The position numbers and the translations under genes are program-made. Shown in pieces: positions 58,782 through 64,000 of a stretch of 64,000 nt of DNA. Every line of letters begins with the position of its first letter. Position 1 is the stretch's first letter. Under the pieces are notes generated by a model that had not been told where the DNA came from, made no database searches, and worked only from the letters and a program-made list of their open reading frames with translations. The DNA comes from Eubacteriales bacterium (lineage in GTDB: Bacteria > Bacillota > Clostridia > Lachnospirales > Lachnospiraceae), in the NCBI GenBank assembly GCA_030536995.1, contig JAUNOY010000001.1:99274-163273 (forward strand). Reading direction: 5' to 3'.

Positions 58782-60501
58782 ACGTCTGGCCGGTTATCTG
58801 AAAGCCTACCGCCTGCGGCTTTTCCTTGTACTTCTTTTTGCCGGAATCAGCACTATGTTTATGGTTCTTGCCCCATTTTTCATAGGAAAAATAACAACGA
58901 CACTTTTTGACAGCATCCGTGACGGCGTATTTTACTGGGATAAAATCCTGCTGCTTTTAGCTGTTCTTACAGGTTTATACCTAATTTCCCAGTTTTTCTC
59001 TGTTCTTCAGGGATTTGGAATGGTAAAAATCACTTCTGGCGTAATGGAAACTCTCCGTCAGGATATTGACGCAAAAATGCACCGGCTCAAACTGAATTAT
59101 TACGACACTCATACACACGGCGATATTTTAAGTATCATCACCAATGATGTAGATACCATCAACAACACTATAAGCCAGAATCTGACTTCCATTGTCACTC
59201 AGCTTATCACTGCTGTAGGAATCTTTATTATGATGCTTATGATAAGTCCGAAACTTACTTTTATTCCTGTCATCATGGTTCCTCTCTCTTTATTCAGCGC
59301 TGCAGGCGTTATGAAGGCAAGCGGAAAATATTACGGCCGTCAGCAGGAGTATCTTGGAAAGCTCAACGGCTACATTGAAGAAATATATAACGGTCAGCAG
59401 GTTGTTCAGTCTTTTAATTATCAGCAGAGAGCCAAAACAGAATTTGGAATTTTAAACGAAAAACTCAAAGACAGTTCCCGAAAGGCCGAAACAACCGCCG
59501 GGGCAATCAGCCCGATCACCACTCTGGTAAATGACCTTGGGTATGTTCTCTGTGCTGCCATCGGCTGTATCTGGGCAATTGCCGGAAAGCTTGCAGTCGG
59601 AAACGTACAGGCAATGCTGGAATACACCCGCAAATTTGCAGAGCCCTTCTCTTCCCTTGCAGGTATGGCAGGGAGCATCGGAGCTGCCGCTGCTGCAGGA
59701 GAACGTATCTTCTCTCTCCTTGATGCACCGGAAGAAGAACCGGATACTACTGTAAGCCATGCCCCTGAAACCCACGAAGGAAGCGTTGTTTTCCGAAATG
59801 TACAGTTTGGTTACTCTCCTGACCGTATGTTGATGAAAGACGTTAATCTTACAGTTAAACCCGGACAAAAGGTTGCTGTAGTCGGTCCTACCGGTGCCGG
59901 GAAAACAACTCTTATCAACCTGCTGATGCGCTTCTATGAGCTCAACGGAGGAAGCATTTCTGTAGACGGGGTCGACATCAAAGATATGACCCGCGCAGAG
60001 CTTCGTGACCGCTTCGGCATGGTTCTTCAGGATACCTGGCTCTTCGAAGGAACCATCGGTGAAAATATCGGCTATGCAGAAGAAAATATGTCTCGTGAAA
60101 AAATTATTTCCGCTTCTAAATCAGCCTGTTCACACAGCTTCGTCAAGACACTTCCGGGAGGTTACGACATGATTTTGAGTAAGGGAGCTGAAAACATTTC
60201 CCAGGGAGAACGCCAGCTTCTGACGATTGCCCGCGCTATTGCCTCCGACCCTGAGATTATGATTCTCGACGAGGCAACCAGCAATGTAGATACACATACA
60301 GAAGTCCTGATTCAAAAAGCAATGGCTGAGCTGATGAAAGGCAGAACCAGCTTTGTTATTGCCCACCGTCTCTCTACCATTCGTGATGCAGATATGATTC
60401 TGTACATGGAAGACGGCGATATTAAAGAAATAGGAACCCATGACGAGCTGATGTCCAAAAACGGAAAATATGCAGCTTTATACCTCAGTCAGTTTGCTTG
60501 A
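58759..60501 (+). CDS. ABC exporter half-transporter, catalytic-site subunit
   Basis: A 580-aa partner of the preceding subunit with six spans and an ATPase domain: Walker A GPTGAGKTT, Q-loop MVLQDTWLF, Walker B IMILDEATSNVDT with the canonical Glu, and H-loop IAHRLST. Its signature is ISQGE instead of LSGGQ, as expected for the half-site that faces the partner's Asp-type Walker B. Together they make one active and one degenerate ATP site. Confidence 0.94.
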   Translation: MKKKTVFKRLAGYLKAYRLRLFLVLLFAGISTMFMVLAPFFIGKITTTLFDSIRDGVFYWDKILLLLAVLTGLYLISQFFSVLQGFGMVKITSGVMETLRQDIDAKMHRLKLNYYDTHTHGDILSIITNDVDTINNTISQNLTSIVTQLITAVGIFIMMLMISPKLTFIPVIMVPLSLFSAAGVMKASGKYYGRQQEYLGKLNGYIEEIYNGQQVVQSFNYQQRAKTEFGILNEKLKDSSRKAETTAGAISPITTLVNDLGYVLCAAIGCIWAIAGKLAVGNVQAMLEYTRKFAEPFSSLAGMAGSIGAAAAAGERIFSLLDAPEEEPDTTVSHAPETHEGSVVFRNVQFGYSPDRMLMKDVNLTVKPGQKVAVVGPTGAGKTTLINLLMRFYELNGGSISVDGVDIKDMTRAELRDRFGMVLQDTWLFEGTIGENIGYAEENMSREKIISASKSACSHSFVKTLPGGYDMILSKGAENISQGERQLLTIARAIASDPEIMILDEATSNVDTHTEVLIQKAMAELMKGRTSFVIAHRLSTIRDADMILYMEDGDIKEIGTHDELMSKNGKYAALYLSQFA

Positions 60502-60536
60502 TTTATTAATAGTTATTTCTTTTATCTCCATATAAG

Positions 60537-60578
60537 AACAGCCGCTTATTCGGAAAATTTTCCAGATAAGCGGCTGTT
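60537..60578. terminator. Bidirectional terminator between ABC exporter and serpin genes
   Basis: Perfect 13-bp stem AACAGCCGCTTAT (60537-60549) / ATAAGCGGCTGTT (60566-60578), with a further GGAAAATTTTCC core. T-rich sequence follows on the plus strand. Confidence 0.88.
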
Positions 60579-60601
60579 TCATTTCTTTCTTTAAAATCAG
60601 T

Positions 60602-61867
60602 TCATGCCTGTTTTTCTGTTGTTGCAGTCTTTCCCATAAACAGAACTTCCTGATTTTCTTCATCATAAATCAGAAAGGCGAAAGGACGGTCAAGAGTTAC
60701 CTCTTTGATAATCTCCGGTTCCTCCGGCACTAATGCGCATTTTTCCATCACGATCGCTGTAACTGCCGCTGCCTTTGTTCCGTTTTCATCCAACTGAAGG
60801 TTTGTTTTCTGGATAATGGAGCCCACCTTAGCCGGTGTTTCACTTAATCCGGAAAAATCTGCGCTGTCCGAAAAAATATCAGCTAATCCCATTTTGGATA
60901 AGATATCTTCCAATAAGGTGGATGTTGCGAAATCAAGAGCCGGCATTTTACAGATTACCTGAGTGTACTCAGGTTCTGAATTTAGCAAACTGTAAAGATC
61001 CAGATCTGACAGCTTAAAGTCCCCTTCCTTCTTCGGAAGAATTCCCACAAACTGCAGTCCATTCTGGTAATAACGGGAAAATGCAGTTGCCTGCTCATTC
61101 TCAAAATATCTGTTTCCCTCAGTCATCATATAGGTAGTCTCTTCTGTCCCGTCAAAACCTTTGAAGGTTTCCTTTTCCTCTGATATTACCCATGCTTCTT
61201 CACTCCAGGGTGACTCGAAATACAGGGAATTTGTTAAAACAAGCCCCTCTTCTTCCGAAATCATATCAGGAGTTACGATTTCCGGAATCAGGTGTTCCGT
61301 CTGCTCATCTGCCCAATCGTTAATCGTTTTGCTGACTTTTTCTGGATCTCCGAAATCTTCGTTGGTAAGTCCTGCATTGAAATCTGTCTGTACTCTCTCA
61401 ATATAATCTTCTTTGAGTTTCCAGTTATGGTCTGCCCAAAGCGCGTTTGCAATTCTCAGTTTCTGTCTGTATCCGTTTTTCTCTTCTTCCTCTGAAGAAT
61501 TGCGTTCTCCTGCAGATTTCGTATATTCTTTGGCATATTTTCCATACTGATCTGTTCCCAGAAAGCTGTCCAGAGCTTCTTTCGTCTTGCCGTCTGCTCC
61601 TTCCGCCAGCATACCAAGGGCATAATTCAGGCTTGTGGGACTGAACATCACATTCGGAAAATCGGCTCCTGACGCAATTTCATCTGTAATCTTCGCAGCA
61701 TTCCCCATACGAATTTCTGCCTGTATGTTTTCTTCCTTACTTCTGTCTTTCCCGTTCTCCAGTATAATCGGAGCTTCCTCTGCTGCCAGCACAGGAATAC
61801 AAGCAGTCGTAAATATGGTCGCTGCCGTCAGTGCCGATATGAATACTCTGTTTGCAGTTTTTTTCAT
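60602..61867 (-). CDS. Secreted serpin (serine protease inhibitor)
   Basis: A 421-aa serpin with a signal peptide (residues 1-28, VLA-AEEAP). Family features: SPTSLNYALGMLAEGADGKTKEAL, LTNSLYFESPW, and the hinge ENGTKAAAVTAIV at about 361-373 typical of inhibitory serpins, then the C-terminal DRPFAFLIYD and VLFMGK. Counting from hinge Gly363 as P15, P1-P1' would be Cys377-Ala378, so small-residue proteases such as elastase-like enzymes are candidate targets. Gut commensals (Bifidobacterium, Eubacterium) encode similar secreted serpins that inhibit neutrophil or pancreatic proteases. Good AGGAGG site. Confidence 0.94.
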   Translation of the reverse strand: MKKTANRVFISALTAATIFTTACIPVLAAEEAPIILENGKDRSKEENIQAEIRMGNAAKITDEIASGADFPNVMFSPTSLNYALGMLAEGADGKTKEALDSFLGTDQYGKYAKEYTKSAGERNSSEEEEKNGYRQKLRIANALWADHNWKLKEDYIERVQTDFNAGLTNEDFGDPEKVSKTINDWADEQTEHLIPEIVTPDMISEEEGLVLTNSLYFESPWSEEAWVISEEKETFKGFDGTEETTYMMTEGNRYFENEQATAFSRYYQNGLQFVGILPKKEGDFKLSDLDLYSLLNSEPEYTQVICKMPALDFATSTLLEDILSKMGLADIFSDSADFSGLSETPAKVGSIIQKTNLQLDENGTKAAAVTAIVMEKCALVPEEPEIIKEVTLDRPFAFLIYDEENQEVLFMGKTATTEKQA

Positions 61868-62050
61868 AAAAAGTCCTCCTGTACGGTTTTTTGTTCCTTT
61901 ATTATACAGGAATTTTCATTTATTTCTGTAATATATGCTTTTCACTGAGCTGCATAAGAAACTTTTTCTATTAATTTGTATGGAATTCGATTATACTGAA
62001 AGTGCTATTTTGAATTATGATATGAAACAGGTTTCTTAAGGAGGTTCATT

Positions 62051-62974
62051 ATGAAAAAAACAATGTTAGGAAAAACCGGTCTTGAAATCCCCGTTATCGC
62101 CGTAGGCTGTATGCGAATTTCAGAAATGGAAACTGTTCGTCTGACGGAACATATCCGTTTTTGCATCGAACATGGTCTCAATTTCTTCGACCATGCAGAT
62201 ATTTACGGAGGAGGACAGTGTGAATCAAGATTTGCGGAAGCATTCAAGAAAACAGGCTATAAGAGAGAGGATGTAATCCTGCAGTCAAAATGCGCAATCA
62301 GACCGGGCGTTATGTATGACTTTACAAAGAAACATATTCTGGAATCTGTAGACGGTATTTTGAAACGTCTGGATACCGATTATCTGGACATTCTTCTTCT
62401 CCATCGCCCGGATGCTCTCATGGAGCCGGAGGAAGTGGCAGAAGCCTTCGAACTTCTGGAAAAGGAAGGAAAAGTCCGCCATTTCGGAGTTTCCAATCAC
62501 CGTCCCTACCAGATTGAGCTGTTAAACAAATTTGTAAAACAGGAACTGTGCGCCAATCAGCTTCAGTTCAGCATCCCGTTTTCCAACATGGTAGCTGCCG
62601 GAATGGAAGCAAATATGCTGACAGACGGAGCAATCGACCGAGATGGAGGAATCCTTGATTACTGCCGTCTTAAAGACATTACCATCCAGGCATGGTCACC
62701 TTTCCAGTGCGGTTTCTTCGAGGGAATTTTTCTGGGCAACAACGAGAAATACCCTGAATTAAACAAAACTCTTGAGGAAATAAGTCAGAAATACGATACT
62801 ACTCCCACTGCTATCGCAACAGCCTGGATTCTGCGCCATCCTGCCAATATCCAGATGATAGCCGGAACCACCAACACTGAAAGAATGAGCGAAATTATAA
62901 AAGGAAGCGAAATACGGCTGGAACGTGAAGAGTGGTACCGCCTGTATCTGAGCAGTGGGCATATTCTCCCCTAA
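62051..62974 (+). CDS. Aldo/keto reductase (YdhF-like)
   Basis: A 307-aa TIM-barrel NAD(P)H oxidoreductase. The catalytic tetrad can be placed: Asp and Tyr in NFFDHADIYGGG, Lys in LQSKCAI, His in ILLLHRPD. The cofactor pocket includes FGVSNHRPYQIELL and the C-terminal IAGTTNTERMSEI. Physiological substrate unknown. AAGGAGG precedes the ATG. It lies 16 nt upstream of the membrane ferredoxin gene and is probably co-transcribed with it. Confidence 0.93.
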   Translation: MKKTMLGKTGLEIPVIAVGCMRISEMETVRLTEHIRFCIEHGLNFFDHADIYGGGQCESRFAEAFKKTGYKREDVILQSKCAIRPGVMYDFTKKHILESVDGILKRLDTDYLDILLLHRPDALMEPEEVAEAFELLEKEGKVRHFGVSNHRPYQIELLNKFVKQELCANQLQFSIPFSNMVAAGMEANMLTDGAIDRDGGILDYCRLKDITIQAWSPFQCGFFEGIFLGNNEKYPELNKTLEEISQKYDTTPTAIATAWILRHPANIQMIAGTTNTERMSEIIKGSEIRLEREEWYRLYLSSGHILP

Positions 62975-62990
62975 TTTACGGTGAAATATA

Positions 62991-63821
62991 ATGAAATTAA
63001 AAAAATTTATTCCGCCGCTTACTATGTGGCTTATTTTCGAAACCATAGCAGTAACTCTGTGGATAACACTGGATAATGTATTCTACCTTTTTAATTTTTC
63101 TTATATCGGTACATCTATTTCAGTGGGTTTAATTCTATATGGACAAAGAAAAAAATATGCACGAAATGTCGTTCAATTTGCCGTCGGCTTATACATGCTT
63201 GTATATCTGGGTTTTCTTTGCCGGGAAAATATGCAGATAGAGGGCTTTTGGTATTATCTGTTTCTTGGCGTATTCGAGGCTGCCACAATCCACTACATTG
63301 TTGCCAAAATCTTTGGTCCGCTGGTGTTTGGTCGCGGCTGGTGCGGATATGCCTGCTGGACTGCTATGGTCCTGGATTTACTCCCCTTCAACACTCCGCA
63401 GGCTCCCCGTAAGCACTGGGGATATATCCGGTATATTGTTTTTGGGGCTTCCCTTGTATTTGTCAGTATACTTTTTATTTTTCAGATTCCAGACAAAGAA
63501 GAAATTATGTGGTGGAGCTTCATCATTGGAAATATCCTTTATTATTTGATTGGAATTATTATCGCCTGTAAATGCAGAGACAACAGAGCTTTTTGCAAAT
63601 ACATCTGCCCCGTTACCATTTTCTTAAAACCCATGAGCTACTTCGCTCTTTTTCGGATCAAGGTTGAAAAAGAGAAATGTATCTCCTGTGGAAAATGTGA
63701 GCGGGTATGCCCGATGGATGTGGAAGTTCCCCGCAATTTCCGAAAAAAGAGAAATGCAACTGAATGTATTTTATGTATGAAGTGTATCGAAGAATGTCCC
63801 AAGGACGCTTTGAAATTATAA
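62991..63821 (+). CDS. Membrane polyferredoxin, NapH/NosR-C-like
   Basis: A 276-aa protein with about five membrane spans, two internal Cys motifs (GRGWCGYACWTA and FCKYICPV) of the NapH/MauN type, and a C-terminal pair of [4Fe-4S] clusters, CISCGKCERVCP and CILCMKCIEECP. Such proteins pass electrons between membrane quinols or flavins and soluble ferredoxin-dependent enzymes. Partner here is not evident, apart from the neighbouring aldo/keto reductase. Ribosome site is weak. Confidence 0.88.
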   Translation: MKLKKFIPPLTMWLIFETIAVTLWITLDNVFYLFNFSYIGTSISVGLILYGQRKKYARNVVQFAVGLYMLVYLGFLCRENMQIEGFWYYLFLGVFEAATIHYIVAKIFGPLVFGRGWCGYACWTAMVLDLLPFNTPQAPRKHWGYIRYIVFGASLVFVSILFIFQIPDKEEIMWWSFIIGNILYYLIGIIIACKCRDNRAFCKYICPVTIFLKPMSYFALFRIKVEKEKCISCGKCERVCPMDVEVPRNFRKKRNATECILCMKCIEECPKDALKL

Positions 63822-63856
63822 TACAGCCGTAAAAAACAGCAAGAAAGGAAAAGAAA

Positions 63857-63895
63857 ATGATACTTTGCATTGCATCAGCTCCATGCAGAGTCTGA
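63857..63895 (+). CDS. Tiny ORF with downstream hairpin, unassigned
   Basis: Twelve codons, MILCIASAPCRV, following AAAGGAAAAG. A 13-bp stem with an AG bulge (CTCCATGC..., 63879-63910) overlaps its end. No T-run follows. It may be a leader peptide for a gene beyond the window or chance. The remaining 90 bases to the edge hold no clear gene. Confidence 0.25.
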   Translation: MILCIASAPCRV

Positions 63896-63910
63896 GGAGA
63901 CTGCATGGAG
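63879..63910 (+). repeat. Hairpin at the right edge
   Basis: CTCCATGC plus AGTCT (63879-63893, AG bulge) pair with AGACT plus GCATGGAG (63898-63910) around GAGG. It is too stable to ignore and lacks the T-run of a terminator on either strand. Confidence 0.5.
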
Positions 63911-64000
63911 GTACAGCATACTGCTGATATCCTCGGACTTTGCTTCTGGTTTGAGAAAAACTGACATGAATCGGAAGTCTGGTTGTTTCGATCTTACCTA

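Noticed and set aside
60602..61867. Lipoprotein signal in the serpin
   Set aside because: The Cys in FTTAC lacks the Leu of a lipobox, and a standard signal peptidase I site follows (VLA-A).

Overview
The window reads as one contiguous chromosomal segment of an anaerobic, low-to-mid GC Firmicute, most likely a gut Lachnospiraceae (Blautia/Mediterraneibacter-like). The basis is the sigH-rlmB-mrnC-cysS block, a spore-type sigma factor, many ferredoxin-type proteins, GlnRS (rare in other Firmicutes), a HrcA CIRCE site, FabT-like operators, and the paired families I know as DUF5716/DUF5717, which I associate with Lachnospiraceae. Genus assignment is inference. I saw no prophage, insertion sequence, CRISPR array or rRNA. 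Almost all DNA is coding, and no gene-free stretch exceeds about 300 bases.

Layout. 1-3.3 kb: fatty-acid synthesis genes acpP-fabD-fabG-fabF on the minus strand, with two FabT-like boxes. 3.4-12.7 kb: ftsW, htpG (CIRCE), a large ASH-repeat surface protein, a small acidic protein, a phosphatase, Maf, an acidic single-pass membrane protein and a poly-ferredoxin. 12.7-20.3 kb: glnS, tRNA-Thr, the operon araM-ispF-cysS-mrnC-rlmB-sigH, and ridA. 20.4-28.1 kb: a wall-associated beta-lactamase-fold protein, a nuclease-helicase fusion, aspartokinase, trmO and an alanine/glycine symporter. 28.2-35.2 kb: larC, larB, two MATE exporters, a ferredoxin-tailed aldo/keto reductase and a membrane-anchored HAD protein. 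35.3-40.5 kb: purA, purB and an amino-acid ABC importer.

40.6-46.2 kb holds a three-gene operon: a giant repeat/solenoid protein (1188 aa), an Hsp70/actin-fold protein with a degenerate phosphate-2 loop, and a small TPR-like protein. This is my best candidate for an undescribed system. 46.5-53.5 kb is a redox and metal-cofactor island: a secreted transglutaminase-like protein, then thioredoxin, rhodanese and CoA-disulfide reductase-rhodanese, a Crp/Fnr regulator, and divergently a DUF134-NifX fusion, two ferredoxin-containing MinD-type ATPases and a NifX-like protein. A TGTGA-N5-TCACA site sits at about -41 of the thioredoxin operon, where a class II activator would bind. An 11-bp inverted repeat spans the two divergent -35 boxes of the regulator and the DUF134 operon.

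53.7-64 kb: a cytoplasmic GH95 fucosidase, a GNAT plus heterodimeric ABC exporter operon behind a MerR-type 19-bp-spacer promoter, a secreted serpin, an aldo/keto reductase, a membrane polyferredoxin (NapH-like), and an unexplained hairpin with a tiny ORF at the right edge.

Together the window is mainly housekeeping with accessory functions for host-gut life (fucosidase, serpin, surface and wall-binding proteins, drug exporters) and for sulfur, iron-sulfur and oxygen stress. All coordinates, motifs and promoter spacings were read by eye. Family names come from recognised motifs, not from a database search.
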